From contig JAGVSM010004937.1 of assembly GCA_022494885.1 (NCBI GenBank), positions 62,001 through 126,000 of the forward strand: 64,000 nt of DNA. Direction: 5' to 3'. Origin of the DNA: Micrasema longulum (Eukaryota > Arthropoda > Insecta > Trichoptera > Brachycentridae). The translations under genes were made by a program, and so were the position numbers. Under the pieces are notes generated by a model. The model saw only the letters and a program-made list of their open reading frames with translations, was not told the DNA's origin and made no database searches. Shown here in pieces: positions 41,851 to 52,548 of the stretch; the stretch's first letter is position 1; each line of letters opens with the position of its first letter.

Positions 41851-42069
41851 ATTTTTTTTTTTTAAAGGAATAACCCGCTAAGCCTCTATTTTGAGGCTTT
41901 TCAGCAGGTGGGATAGAGGGGATATGGAAGGAGGCAATGAAAAATACACCACAACACCAAGACCAATTGACAAAAAATCTTTCTTGGATTTTTTTCTTGC
42001 AACTGGCGGGAATCGAACCCGTGACGCCAGTTTCACAGATAGCTGTCTAACCAACTGCGCTACGGCGCC
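41851..42069 (-). mobile_element. tRNA-derived SINE (family 1), copy 2
   Basis: Minus strand from 42069: GGCGCCGTAGCGCAGTTGGT (A box) and ACGGGTTCGATTCCCGCCAG (B box). Then AAAAAAATCCAAGAAAGATT, CACCTGCTGAAAAGCCTCAA, a small AAGCCTC..GAGGCTT hairpin, GCGGGTTATTCC, and a 12-nt A tail (T-run at 41852-41863). Better preserved than the copy at 2340-2575. Confidence 0.92.
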
Positions 42070-42273
42070 TTCGTATAAAAAGTTTTCCTCAGAGCCAACG
42101 GACATTATTATGTGGTGGAAGACTTGCGTATTCTCTCTATTTCAACTAAAAATTCTATGAATTGGCAATAAATGACCAATTGTGTTGACAATCTTAAGTA
42201 CTGTAGAGGGTATTATTATTATACTCTAATTGATAGTAGATATTTGTTGGTTCATGTTAAACATATGATTGAA

Positions 42274-42435
42274 TGGATTGAATGGATTTAAAGGATTTAA
42301 CGGATTTAACGGATTTAACGGATTTAACGGATTTAACGGATTTAACGGATTTAACGGATTTAACGGATTTAACGGATTTAACGGATTTAACGGATTTAAC
42401 GGATTTAACGGATTTAACGGATTAATGGATTTAAC
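42274..42435 (+). repeat. 9-bp minisatellite (GGATTTAAC)n
   Basis: About 14 near-perfect units from ~42292 to 42425, with degenerate units on both sides. As the period is 9, all frames stay open: minus strand reads NPL repeats, plus strand NGF repeats. This explains the frames at 42226-42516 and 42269-42451, which are not genes. Confidence 0.95.
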
Positions 42436-42597
42436 CTTAAGGAATAAATAAATAAAATAATTTAAGTTACTTACAATTTTCGGTTTATTACACACGAAAA
42501 TACAAAGATTACGCAAATAATATTTTAGAGTAAATTTGAATAATGGTGCAGACAGAGAAGGGCGAGGGACGTGTTACGCGCCCTTATATAGATCCAT

Positions 42598-42918
42598 TGG
42601 GCACTGTGGCCATAGACATATATATGGCCACACTGATGATGAAACGTCAAAAAATATGAACACGTGAAATCAAACATGACGATTTTTATTTAGAACATTA
42701 TTGCGACCTTAAGCATTACCCAAACCACTTGATTATGTTGAATTGACCGAGCCGTATTAGTTTTATTTCCGTTTTTGTAGCAGGTTTATACACCATTTGA
42801 CATTTAATCATCAGTGTGGCCATTATATGAAGCAAAGTTTCATCGCATTAAAAAAAATAACTTCAAATTAATCCCTCTCTAGGAGGTAGAGAAGATCCAG
42901 AATACCACCACTGGGGTG
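42598..42918. mobile_element. Repeat E, copy 2
   Basis: ATGGCCACACTGATGATGAA, AACACGTGAAATCAAACATG, CATTTGACATTTAATCATCA, and the right end GAAGATCCAGAATACCACC as in copy 1. The left TIR is replaced by other sequence. Confidence 0.8.
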
Positions 42919-43134
42919 GTATTCCAAACGCTCTCGCGGCCGTAGAAAACACTTCTATCTCGCGTATTTTGTATGTCAATACACGAGATGAAAGTATTTT
43001 CTGGATGAATATATTAAATTAAGTTTTCCAAAACGAAAGCCATTTTCAGGAAAGGCGTACCATTGCAGGAGACTGCTGCTAGACATTGCATATATGTATT
43101 TAAATATAGTACTATTTTTTTTTGTTATAAATCA

Positions 43135-43465
43135 TATAACAAAGTATTTTGCAAGTATAATACGTTGAATTACATTCCCAGGAGTTACAATAACTCAATT
43201 CGGGACATAAATAATATTAGCATTTAGAAAATAACACATATTGAGAACAACAAAGAAACAAAGCAAGTTTAGCACCTTTATAACCAAATATACAACAATA
43301 TATACGTCTAAAACCTTTTCTTACACAAGCAGAATAAATACATATAAAAAAACGCTTTTAAGAATAAAAAAAGTAGTGAATCTACTAAGGAAGATAAGGT
43401 CATTAACATCACATGCCATGCAGATGATGCTGCCATAGTGATGATGAGAACATATTCATCTCAGT
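43135..43465 (+). pseudogene. LINE RT fragment, family H, copy 2
   Basis: Partner of the minus-strand 29456-29835. Contains KVVNLLRKIRSLTSHA in one frame and, one base shifted, TCHADDAAIVMMRT, the relic of a YADD palm motif. Compare VVNLGLMEIRSLTSHAYADD at 27.4-27.5 kb. Inactive. Confidence 0.65.
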
Positions 43466-43504
43466 TAGTAAACATTTGGATGCCTAAGAAATGTCGTATG
43501 GTAC

Positions 43505-43616
43505 AATGAACACATGATTATTGGAAACATAATTCGGATATACAAAACGTGTGTCAGACCAAATCATGGTGTATACAACAGAGGCGAGGAAAAAAAAAAA
43601 AAAAAAAAAAAAAAAA
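43505..43616 (+). pseudogene. LINE RT fragment ending in a 27-nt A tract
   Basis: NIIRIYKTCVRPI.VYTTEAR resembles the LR.YKTCVRP...Y..E.R motif of endonuclease-RT LINEs. It is followed directly by A27 at 43590-43616. The junction of coding sequence with an A tract suggests a 3'-truncated or processed transcript that was reinserted. Confidence 0.55.
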
Positions 43617-43934
43617 TACGAAAAACGAAGTAGAAAAGTATTAAAGGTGTTGTCCAGATTTTTATTAAAATGTATGTTTTTGTATCATTTTGCATTTGTA
43701 GTATTATTTGACAATATGCAAGCTACCACTTTCTATTATGTTATACCCCAACTCAAGACAACGTTCTTGGCGTCATAAAATTGGGGGTACGTTTTTTTGT
43801 AATATGTATCTTTGAATGAATAAATAAAATAAAAGAATACAAAAAGAAACTTATGTTTAAATGTTGCCTTATTTTATTTTCTTATAAAAAACCTTTGCTT
43901 TTTTATTAATAACCTAAATATTAAATGTTTGGCA

Positions 43935-44785
43935 ACTTGGGCCCGATTATAATGGGAAGTTGGGAAGGAAACAGAATTATCATCATTTGTCTATAAAATA
44001 AAATCGAAATTTCTCTGCTATAATATGTATATTAAATGCATTACAACAGAGGTGAAGAACATTTTAAAGTAAGGAATATGGAAGTCTAGTCATTTACAGA
44101 GCTTATGACCTGTCATTGGCTGGTTTAAGTGGCCGCCTTACACGCTGTGTAACATTCACAATTCTGCAATGTTTTAATGTATGTATTCTCAATATTCTAT
44201 TCTTGCTCAGCAAAAAACGAAAACATTGTTAAGAAGGGAATATGGAAGTCTAGGCATTTACTGGACTTATGACCTGTCATTGGCTGGTTTAAGTTGCCAC
44301 TTTACACACTGTGTATCATTCACCATTCTGTCCATGTTTGAACATTCATATTTCCTCAACTCTTCCATCTGTTGACTTTTGTGAAGTAAAAGAGCTGAAA
44401 CCTTATCACGCGGGTGAGATTCATCCGGCTGAACCAAATCACCTACTAGGCAACGCCTGAAAACATTTTTCCAATTTTGATACTTCTTCTTTTACCAGGT
44501 AGTTAATTCATAAATATGAATAACTCCCTAGGGAGGAAACCCAGCCAGCCTGCAAGCATTTGGACATACTCAAACATTGTTCCATTATTTTTTTTAAGTC
44601 TTTCGCAATCTAGTAACTCCTTCAATGGAGATTTCTAAGTTCGCTTCAAATACCCTAATTTGTCAGATTTTTTATTTAAATCATTTTTAATTACATGTTA
44701 CCGACGAAGATACTTCAAATTTTTATACACATTTTTGCTCAAATAAACCCTGTTAACTCCTCATTGTAATACGGGCCCTGTTAGT
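43935..44785 (+). mobile_element. Repeat B interrupted by repeat A
   Basis: Left half 43938-44025 (GGGCCCGATTATAATGGGAA, TTGTCTATAAAATAAAATCG) and right half ~44690-44780 (ATTACATGTTACCGACGAAG, AATAAACCCTGTTAACTCCT, CATTGTAATACGGGCCC) are the two inverted ends of repeat B. Repeat A fills most of the middle. Confidence 0.7.
44035..44580 (+). mobile_element. Repeat A, long copy inside repeat B
   Basis: Two successive central modules (TATGGAAGTCTAGTCATTTA..TGTAACATTCACA at ~44090-44165 and TATGGAAGTCTAGGCATTTA..CACTGTGTATCATT at ~44238-44330) precede GTGAAGTAAAAGAGCTGAAA, ACCAAATCACCTACTAGGCA and the inverted terminus CTCCCTAGGGAGGAAACCCA-GCCAGCCTGCAAGCATTTGG. Module duplication within one element is evident. 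Confidence 0.85.
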
Positions 44786-45299
44786 TGAATCTACATTTGG
44801 ACATACCTACCTATTCAAAATATTGTAAACAAGGTTACCTGTTCTCGTAGCATACACATATTGAATTCAATTTTATGTTAATAGTTGAACTTTCAAGGCA
44901 ATATAACAATAAAATGTTATTTTCTTTGTACAAAATAATATGCAATCTTCTTCGAGTTAATAATTTGATGTTTTACGATACTATACGGTAAACGCTCCAC
45001 AAGGTCACATAACCTAGAAACTAAATGCCCACATACTTCATTTGGACATCTCTTGATCATGGGAGTTAAAGAATATTTTAAATCTGTTATTATGAAATAT
45101 AATTATGGTATTCTGAGATACAGTCTGAATGTGTATGGAAATTATTGCAATACATTTTACAATTCAAAATTATCGTAAGTTTTATCTGTCAATGCTCGTA
45201 AATAAAAAATTGATAAATAGGTGCCCAGATTTACACGGCCACTATTATAAATATGCAAAGTCGTTTTTAAGTGACCCCATGTAGGTTGGATCGGTCCGT

Positions 45300-45335
45300 T
45301 CAGGAACCTGGGCCCCGATCACAATGGGAAGATAT
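45300..45335 (+). repeat. Repeat B terminus
   Basis: CTGGGCCCCGATCACAATGG then GAAG: only the terminal motif remains. Confidence 0.55.
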
Positions 45336-45469
45336 AGGTAACTCGGCCTAAGTTGCGGCCAATGTGGCAACAACAACAACTCCTCGGTGCGAAGTAGACT
45401 CGAGAGTGGCTCGATGATTTGGGGGCCACATGAACTGAAGTAATCTCTATGGTAGAGTAAATCCAATTA

Positions 45470-45905
45470 AAGTTTCTGAGATATCTCTACACGAGAGAGT
45501 GCGGGTATTATCCTCGGCTCTACCCGACCGAGTTTCTCCAGGGTATGCTTGGCTACGACAGTTTAGAGTCTAGAAAGAATGTGTATTTGACTACACATTG
45601 TTATCGATTATTGCGCGGTATGATCGATAATTATGAGATTATGATGAGCATTGGTTTGCATGTTCCTGATAATTACCTAATACAGCGTCAGCATAGATTG
45701 TTTCATATTCCGATACACAGGACCAACCTGCTTATGCTTATGCCTGTTGGAGGGGCTACCGCTATGCTGAACAACATCGCTCTGGATATTGATCTGTTCC
45801 ATGTATCCGAAGGTTTTTCCGGAGCAGGATTCTCTTACTACTTTGACATGAGTCTCTTTTATGTATTTTTTTCTTTTTTATAATATGAATTTAAATAAAT
45901 GAATT
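45470..45905 (+). pseudogene. LINE C-terminus
   Basis: Plus strand: RECGYYPRLYPTEFLQGMLG, YDSLESRKNVYLTTHCYRLL, RGMIDNYEIMMSIGLHVPDN, YLIQRQHRLFHIPIHRTNLL, LNNIALDIDLFHVSE. This is the conserved tail (FL.....G..SL..RR.......L..L..G.ID.......I.L.VP....R......P..RT......P...M...N) of a LINE family common in Lepidoptera. The end is frameshifted. Tail AATTTAAATAAATGAATTG. Related minus-strand copy at 34.7-35.3 kb. Confidence 0.85.
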
Positions 45906-45974
45906 GAATTGAAAAAAAATAATTGAAATACCCACACAGATGTATAGGTTATATACAGATGTTACTTTTCTGTC

Positions 45975-46420
45975 TTAATAATTTATTTATTTGATGGACT
46001 TATGCAGTCAATTCTAACGATGGTAAATACAATTTCTTATAATAAATACAGGTACTAATAAAATAAAATACAACTAAATAAAATTAAAGCGAGGAAAAAA
46101 AAATACTACCTCAAGACAAGAACCGGTCTATCTTAGTGATTTTTTAAATCTATGAAGACTTGCACCAAAAAGTCCAGATCTTGTCTCGAGTTTACAATAC
46201 GACACAATCGGGACATGGGTGCATGCAAGCCATAGTTTGTGCTGTGTTGATCGAGGAACAGAACATTATTATTTCGCAATCGGCGGATCGGAACATCGAA
46301 TGCCACTTGTTCCAGTAACGATGGTACATCAATTAAGCCATTCAGTAAATTAAACATAAATATGAAGTCAATGTTATTTCTACGTTTTTGAAGACTTGAG
46401 ATTTTTAACATAATATTATA
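45975..46420 (-). pseudogene. Jockey/I-like LINE C-terminus and 3' UTR
   Basis: The minus strand reads ISSLQKRRNNIDFIFMFNLL, NGLIDVPSLLEQVAFDVPIR, RLRNNNVLFLDQHSTNYGLH, APMSRLCRIVNSRQDLDF. Same subfamily as 3.3 kb and close to 12.6 kb. The 3' UTR runs to a TTTATTTA end at ~45978. 5'-truncated at ~46412. Confidence 0.88.
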
Positions 46421-46587
46421 TTCTAAAATAAATGTACAACAACAATGTTTCTTACCACTCTTCTTTTTACTTTTTCTAGAGCTTTTATCATAATGAATAA
46501 CCAAAAAGTAAGTGCTTGAAATAAATTTCAAAAGGTGTTTTTTTGCAAATACATACTTACTATTTATTCTTATTTAAAAAACGTTAT

Positions 46588-47241
46588 TTTATTTATTTAT
46601 TTATTAACGGACATTGTCCATGTATAGATTTTATAGGGTTTAAAAATTACAATAAAATAATAGTTTAAAACACTTTTGAAAAAAGAAAAGAAGCATTGAC
46701 AAACATAAGGGACATCGAGACAAGATCTGGACTATTGTAAACTTAAACCAAAAAGTCTAGATCTTGTCTCGAGTTAACAATACGACAAAAACGGGTCGTT
46801 GGAGAATTAAGGCCATAGTTTGTTCTATGCTGATCGATGAACAGCTCTTCATTGTTTCTCAACTTACGAGTTGGAATATTGAATTTTACTTGTCCCAGTA
46901 ATGATGGAACATCGATTATACCATTTAGTATGCCGAACATATATGGAGTCAATATTAGTTCTACGTTTTTGTAGACTAGAAATATTTAACATTGACTCTA
47001 TATCAGCGTAAGAATAATTACCTCTCTCTTGTCCGAGCATCCACGCCACTTTTCGAAGCGAGCGATGTTGGACTGATTGAATGTGATTTATGCGATTGAC
47101 ATAGGATGGAGACCAGACCACGGATGCATATTCTAGAAGATGGCGAACAGTTGAGCAATAAAAAGTTTTGATTGTACGGACATTAGTAAAATCAGAGGAT
47201 ATTCTGTTAATGAAGCTAAGTAATTTCAGTGATTTATTTTA
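46588..47241 (-). pseudogene. Jockey/I-like LINE, second tandem-neighbour copy
   Basis: Minus strand: FINRISSDFTNVRTIKTFYC, LEYASVVWSPSYVNRINHIQ, SVQHRSLRKVAWMLGQERGN, YSYADIESMLNISSLQKRRT, then one frameshift and MFGILNGIIDVPSLLGQVKF, NIPTRKLRNNEELFIDQHRT, RFCRIVNSRQDLDF. Close relative of 12.57-13.25 kb, also sharing the 3' UTR words GACATCGAGACAAGATCTGG and ACGGACATTGTCCATGTATA and the (TAAA)n tail. Confidence 0.9.
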
Positions 47242-47454
47242 TGTCCAACTAGTGGTATAGCAGTGGCGAATGGTGATTTTATTTACAGGTAAGCTATAAA
47301 AAATGTATATATATTTGTACCTACATAGGAGGTACATAATATAATGTAAGTAATATATACTATAAATTGATATTTTTTGTGGTTCTGTGTGATACAACAA
47401 CTCTCGTCCATGAAATCAACTCAAACTATGTAATTTCGTGATATATTATATTAT

Positions 47455-47582
47455 ATAGGGTGTTCACTAAACCCTATCAGAACTACGGGACGAAAACCTG
47501 ACTTGGGAGGACGCACAGGAGCTTGTAGCTGACAGAGATACTTGGAGGCTCTTTGTGGAGACCAAATGCTCCAACTAGGGAG
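47455..47582 (+). pseudogene. MITE C terminus joined to a LINE C-terminal fragment
   Basis: 47455-47479 (TATAGGGTGTTCACTAAACC, CTATCAG) equals the terminus of repeat C (53931). Immediately after, 47483-47578 reads LRDENLTWEDAQELVADRDT-WRLFVETKCSN with a stop. The LTW.DA..L..DR..WR..V...C pattern is the C-terminus of many LINE ORF2 proteins. Only 31 codons remain. Confidence 0.7.
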
Positions 47583-47589
47583 CGAACTT

Positions 47590-48080
47590 GAAATGATGAT
47601 TAAATTACGATAAATTATACGTATTTGTACCAATTAACTCATTTTACCGCAATTTTATTTAAGTAAATTTCAATAATTTACATTTTTCAATTTATTCGAA
47701 ATTGCATTTTATTAGTGTTTACGTGTAATTGATGAAAAATATTTTTTTGAAATATTTCAATAGTTTAAATATTGGTTTTCGTTTTCTGTTAAGTATATAA
47801 AAAATATAAAAAATACATAAATAAAATAATTTGTATTATATCAACACAGGTGCTGCCTTTTAAAAAAAACGCCTATTAAATTCCCACGGATAAGAAAATA
47901 TTGATTTGACAAACGAAATATTTTTTATTTCCTTTTATTAAAAAAAGTTATTAAAACTATAAAAAAAAATACCATAGTATCTTTTACAGAATACTTTATT
48001 TTTTCTTTCTCATGTTATACAAAATTATTACAACTGTCCATTATTTAGTTTAGGAGCAAAAATTCTTTAACATTCTCTTG
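47590..48080. other. No gene recognised
   Basis: AT-rich, featureless. Confidence 0.4.
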
Positions 48081-48081
48081 T

Positions 48082-48240
48082 ATACCCACGAACAGGCCAT
48101 GCCTTTGTGGGATTTTTTTGTTTACTATTAATATGTACTTCATTGATATGTAATTATGCTTTATTTTTTTTAATACTCTGTTTTATTATCATGTTTATTG
48201 CAAAAAAACAAAAGAAAAATGAATAAAAAAATAATTTTAA
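48082..48240 (+). mobile_element. LINE 3' end (family N), copy 2
   Basis: GTATACCCACGAACAGGCCA, TGCCTTTGTGGGATTTTTTT, then an A-rich tail. Pairs with 33955-34100. Confidence 0.6.
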
Positions 48241-48244
48241 AAAA

Positions 48245-49060
48245 AGCGCATCTTGTTATGAGCGTAGTACGAGTATTGAAAATAAAATCGATGTATTTAT
48301 TGATCCCCCATCTCTAAAGCGGGGGTTCCTTCAACTACCCGGCGCGACCGCGACTATTTGCTAATAAGTGACAGGTCCTGTTTGTTTACTCATAATAATT
48401 GTTTTAAAGCGGAAGCGATATTATATCCGAGATCTTTGTTCTTTCAGTTTTAACATTTCAAGTTTATTCATAAATTACCTAGGTACTGTATGTTTTGCAC
48501 ATTAAGTACAAAGCTTACAGGGTAACAATCGTTACAGTTTTGATATGAACTAATATTTTTATCATGACCAGTCCTAGTAGATCCGTGTCAAGTGTATAAT
48601 TATCGAAATCATAATAAAGCATATTAATAAGGAATTATTAAATAAGCGTGTAAGTTATGAGTGAAATTATAAAATAGACGTGGAGTATAAATTATCGTAA
48701 AATCTTATAACCTTAAAACAGTGTGACAGAACAGTGAAATATTTTTTTGTTGATCGGAACGCATTGTGACGTTGATAATGTTTTGATGAAATAATGTGGA
48801 TAAAATTATGTTTCAGCATTAAGACGTGTCAGTGAAGGCGTTTTAGAACGATATCTGGCGTGCATATAATTTTGGAAAGGGCACATCAAACATTAAAATA
48901 TCTCGACTTTCATATTTTGTTCTGTAAATTTTTCTCAATATCTGCTATAAATTTATTGGTTAAAATTCCAAATGTTAATATTTTAATTGAATAGTGTGGA
49001 TAAACTACGGAAACGTAAAATATTAGTCGATCATAAGCCAAGTTTCTCAGTGCTCGGACT
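48245..49060. other. No gene recognised
   Basis: A GC-rich patch at 48300-48360 (TAAAGCGGGGGTTCC, ACCCGGCGCGACCGCGAC) followed by long AT-rich sequence. Possibly a 5' flank of a host gene, but there is no start codon or splice evidence. Confidence 0.25.
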
Positions 49061-49064
49061 GAGG

Positions 49065-49277
49065 CGGGGGAGGGGGGCGCGGCGTACTAGACACCGGACA
49101 TCAGACTCCCCCCTCCCCACTCATCGTTTCTCCCCTGCAGAAGTAAGCAACCATTTGATTTTTTAAAATTTTATTCGTTCTGATAAATTATTTAAATGTG
49201 CCAATATGTCTTCTTGATCATACTGATCATCGTGGTTTCGGATGTGATAGGGTTTGGTGAACTCCCGTATAGATATA
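49065..49277 (+). mobile_element. Repeat C (palindromic MITE), right half
   Basis: GACATCAGACTCCCCCCTCC, CTGCAGAAGTAAGCAACCAT, ATTTTATTCGTTCTGATAAA, CATACTGATCATCGTGGTTT, CGGATGTGATAGGGTTTGG: the same order as 54110-54295. Confidence 0.85.
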
Positions 49278-49279
49278 TC

Positions 49280-49830
49280 ATCCATTACTTTAATATATAA
49301 TTTATTAAAAAATACCACTATGAATTCAGTCGATGTTAGGTATTCAATTTAAATGTCGATTGGGCGAATTGTTCTAGTAATAATAGTGCTAAAAACGGCC
49401 GCGTGGAGCGCTTTATGTCCTTCAATATGACGCATAAAAGTAATTATGGTCATATGTCAAAAGTACCACCAGAAAAATAGTCCTTAAGAAACAATGTTTG
49501 AAATATGGTTTTTAAATCAAGAATCTTCAAATAATTTGTGTAATCTGCAAGTTTAATCTAGGAGAAAAAACCCGCAATACATTCAAAATATAGTATACTT
49601 ATTTGTATGAAAAAATAAGCTGGAATAATCGGCTTGTTTCTTGGCTCACTGCAGGCGCTGGGCGCGCTTTATTAAAATTTATATTTTTTTAGGATAAAAA
49701 TACAAACGGTGGAAATGATTTAAAATAGATGTTAATTATTTATTTGTTTTTCCTTAAATAAAGTTACAATAAAACATTATGTTAGTCAAATATGATGGTA
49801 AGCTGCGCATAATCGCTTCTATACACGGTT
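49280..49830. other. No gene recognised
   Basis: AT-rich, no repeat match. Confidence 0.4.
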
Positions 49831-49835
49831 TGCCC

Positions 49836-49890
49836 CTGTGGTATAGTGGTTTGCGCGTTTGACTACCGTGCATGAAGCTAATATTAAATA
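49836..49890 (+). mobile_element. tRNA-Gly-like SINE head fragment
   Basis: CCCCTGTGGTATAGTGGTTT, GCGCGTTTGACTACCGTGCA matches the first half of the family 3 SINE head (A box and anticodon arm). The B box is absent, so it cannot be a tRNA. Confidence 0.55.
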
Positions 49891-50269
49891 TTTATTGAGA
49901 GTGACTTTTAAGTGTTTTTGTTGGCAATGTTTCGTGTTCATGGATTTTTTCAAATGTATTCTTAATAATAATATACTTTCTGTGTTTTTATAAATGTGAA
50001 TAATATTATAAAAGCAACAGTGATTACTAAGACCCCGACGATTTATTGCAATGCGGTTTTTTCCAGTGCAAATATATTGGACATTTATAATAATGTCTAT
50101 TTTTCATAAAGTTTACTGCACTAAAAAAAAGAAGACTAATTGCAACTTATTTCGATGACGTAAAAGTATTTATATATATTTACTTAAACTATATATAAAT
50201 ATTAAGTATTTATATATATTTACTTATTATATATTTACCATAAACATATTCTAATAATTCCGTCAGCAC

Positions 50270-50661
50270 TTCAACAAAGCGATTACTGTCAGACGAAAAT
50301 TACCAGAGGGTTAATATGGAGGTAATATTGGACGAAAATTTATAGATTCTTACCTTAAATTCTTTATAGTTTCTATCCATTTATTTCTTTTTACTGGATT
50401 TTTGGTAATACTAAAATTATATAAAATTCAATACATTTTTAAAAATCGTATTCCTACAGAAGTCCACCCTTCTGTTGGTGAGAAGACCGGAGTTTTACGT
50501 TTGCAAAAAGAATGGCATATTTGAAAGAATATTATTTTATGTTTTGGAATTCAACCATAAACAAGTACCTAGGTACCTACTTATTAATAAAAAAGTATTT
50601 TTCCAAGCTAATAGCAGGCAATTCAACGTTCGGGCAGGACAACGTCTGTCGGGTCTGCTAG
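50270..50661 (+). mobile_element. Helitron-like 3' end (approximate left limit)
   Basis: Ends GGACAACGTCTGTCGGGTCT-GCTAG followed by T (50658-50662). This terminal pattern (small GACA/TGTC hairpin close to CTAG, next base T) is what I associate with lepidopteran Helitrons, which insert between A and T and end in CTRR. No Rep/helicase is visible. The left end cannot be placed. Confidence 0.45.
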
Positions 50662-50662
50662 T

Positions 50663-51012
50663 TTAATATAATAATACAATATGCAATGCTATATTGGCTC
50701 ATTTAAATATGTTTATGTTTGTGTCAATCAATTTGACGTACCAAGTATCGCAACTTTTGATTTTCCGCGGGTTACGTATATTCGATTTTCGAAAAAATCG
50801 AATATACGTAACCCGCGGAAATTCAAAACTTGCTATACTTGGTACGTCACATAGGCGTTCCATTGACACAAACGAAAAAATCGAATATACGTAACCCGCG
50901 GAAATTCAAAACTTGCTATACTTGGTACGTCACATAGGCGTTCTATTGACACAAACATAAGCATATTAAAACGAGCCAATGTAGCATTGCATATTGTATT
51001 ATTGTATTGAAT
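50663..51012. mobile_element. Palindromic MITE with internal 83-bp tandem duplication
   Basis: The outer arms match: AATAATACAATATGCAATGC, TATATTGGCTC, TATGTTTGTGTCAAT and their complement at the right end. The centre is a perfect 27-bp inverted repeat (50763-50789 and 50794-50820, CCGCGGGTTACGTATATTCG core). The right arm then repeats an 83-bp unit twice (starts 50791 and 50874), which makes the element asymmetric. It abuts the Helitron-like CTAG end. Confidence 0.85.
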
Positions 51013-51014
51013 AA

Positions 51015-52365
51015 GTACCATAAAATGCGTTTTCTAATTTATTTTTATTCGCAAAAGATATCAAAATTCATGGACTGTACAAAAGACAAATGAACTATTA
51101 AATCAACATCTTATAAATGTTAATTTTTTAAACGCTTTCATTTTTACGAGAACCTTTAAGATAAGAGTCACTTTTCATTTTTCTTCGTAACAAAAAACAA
51201 ATAGCCATTATCATAATATTTTTCCCACGAAGGCATAACTACGGTTCAAACAATGGACATTTTACTGCTTACCACAAATGTACTGCAAACATTTTTATTT
51301 CTGGTACATGAGGGAAATGGAAGCTTCCAGCATGTTGGGAAACCTCCATTACCGCGGACGGTTGTTTGAGAAGTTACGTCTCAAACTAAGAAAGTTACCG
51401 GGAAATGGGTAACTTTTACATATTTTACGCTGTTTAGCATGTTACTTGTAAACATACAATAGATACTAAATTATAAATTAGCGCACAAGTGCTCAAAACA
51501 GTCATAAAATACCTACTTTTTGGTCTTAAAAAACATAAGGAGTTATTTAATGCAATTTATTTATTAATTTTATAAATTTATTGCATAAATAAGCATGCAT
51601 ATTCAATACCATGGAATACATATAAAACTAGTGAATTAGAAAATGAACGGTGCGTCCTCTGGCTTATTTTTGCCTCGCTTATAATGTACAAGGCTTATAT
51701 TAACTGCAAAAGCTATGTTCCTTCTAATTACAGGCAAACGTCGTTTTGCGCTGGTTCGATTTACGCTCATTTACAATTACGCCGGTTGGTGCCGGCGTGG
51801 GATTCCCTGGTTCGGCCGACACCAGACGACAGTAAGCGCCGCGATTCTATTAGCAGACACACTTTTACACGTTGTTTTATTCTATTACCGTGTACGCGAG
51901 CAGCCTATTGTGTGTGTGTGAAAGTGTTTCCGTTTGTTTATTTTTTAATTTATTAATATTAAAATTAAAAATATGTTCAAATGTTTGTAGTTTATGCTAT
52001 GATTCTAAAAAAAAGGAAGCAACAATCAAAGCAAATGAAATTGGATTTTTTTTTTTTAAAAAGTGTGATAATTTAATTCAGTGCGTAATATTACGCATAA
52101 TTTAGTATCATTTTTCGGTTCGACATATTTATGCAAATCATTGCTTGCTACAGGATTATCGCCATACTCTCCTAATTATGAGGCACTGGCCATTGATATG
52201 CAATGCCAAAGATCTCATTGACATATTCATATTATTTTATTTTTTTAAATGTTTTCTTTGTATTTGTGTTTTTTGTTTACTTTGTTTACGTTTTGTAAAT
52301 ACATTTCTCTGAGTGTATGCAATTTCAATAATATCTATTTTTTTTCCTAACATTTTTTATTATTA
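51015..52365. other. No confirmed gene; one splice-site-like window
   Basis: Mostly AT-rich. 51720-51833 is GC-richer, with TTCCTTCTAATTACAG ending at ~51733 like an acceptor and ACAGTAAGC at ~51828 like a donor; all three frames between are open. No protein family recognised. Confidence 0.2.
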
Positions 52366-52369
52366 TTTA

Positions 52370-52456
52370 TCAAGCCTGGGTGTTCTGTGATGTAATTCAC
52401 CACTGTAATTGGGCCTACTGGCCTGTAGTGGTGCAAAAATAAATTAAATAAATGAA
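52370..52456 (+). mobile_element. LINE-like 3' end
   Basis: CCTGGGTGTTCTGTGATGTA, GGGCCTACTGGCCTGTAGTG, then AAAATAAATTAAATAAATG tail. 3' UTR only; family unknown. Confidence 0.4.
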
Positions 52457-52548
52457 AAATTAATAAATTATAAATATAAGAAAATAAATTATTGGAAAAT
52501 GAGAACATATGGAAGGAGTTTGTCGATTAAAAATAGGTGGTGCTCGCC

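Noticed and set aside
41997..42069. tRNA-like sequence on the minus strand
   Set aside because: Same SINE family 1; followed by shared body and A tail.
42274..42435. Tandem array considered as CRISPR
   Set aside because: No spacers; units are contiguous 9-mers in eukaryotic DNA.
42226..42516. Frames with NPL or NGF repeats on both strands
   Set aside because: A 9-bp minisatellite is open in every frame; no flanking coding signal.
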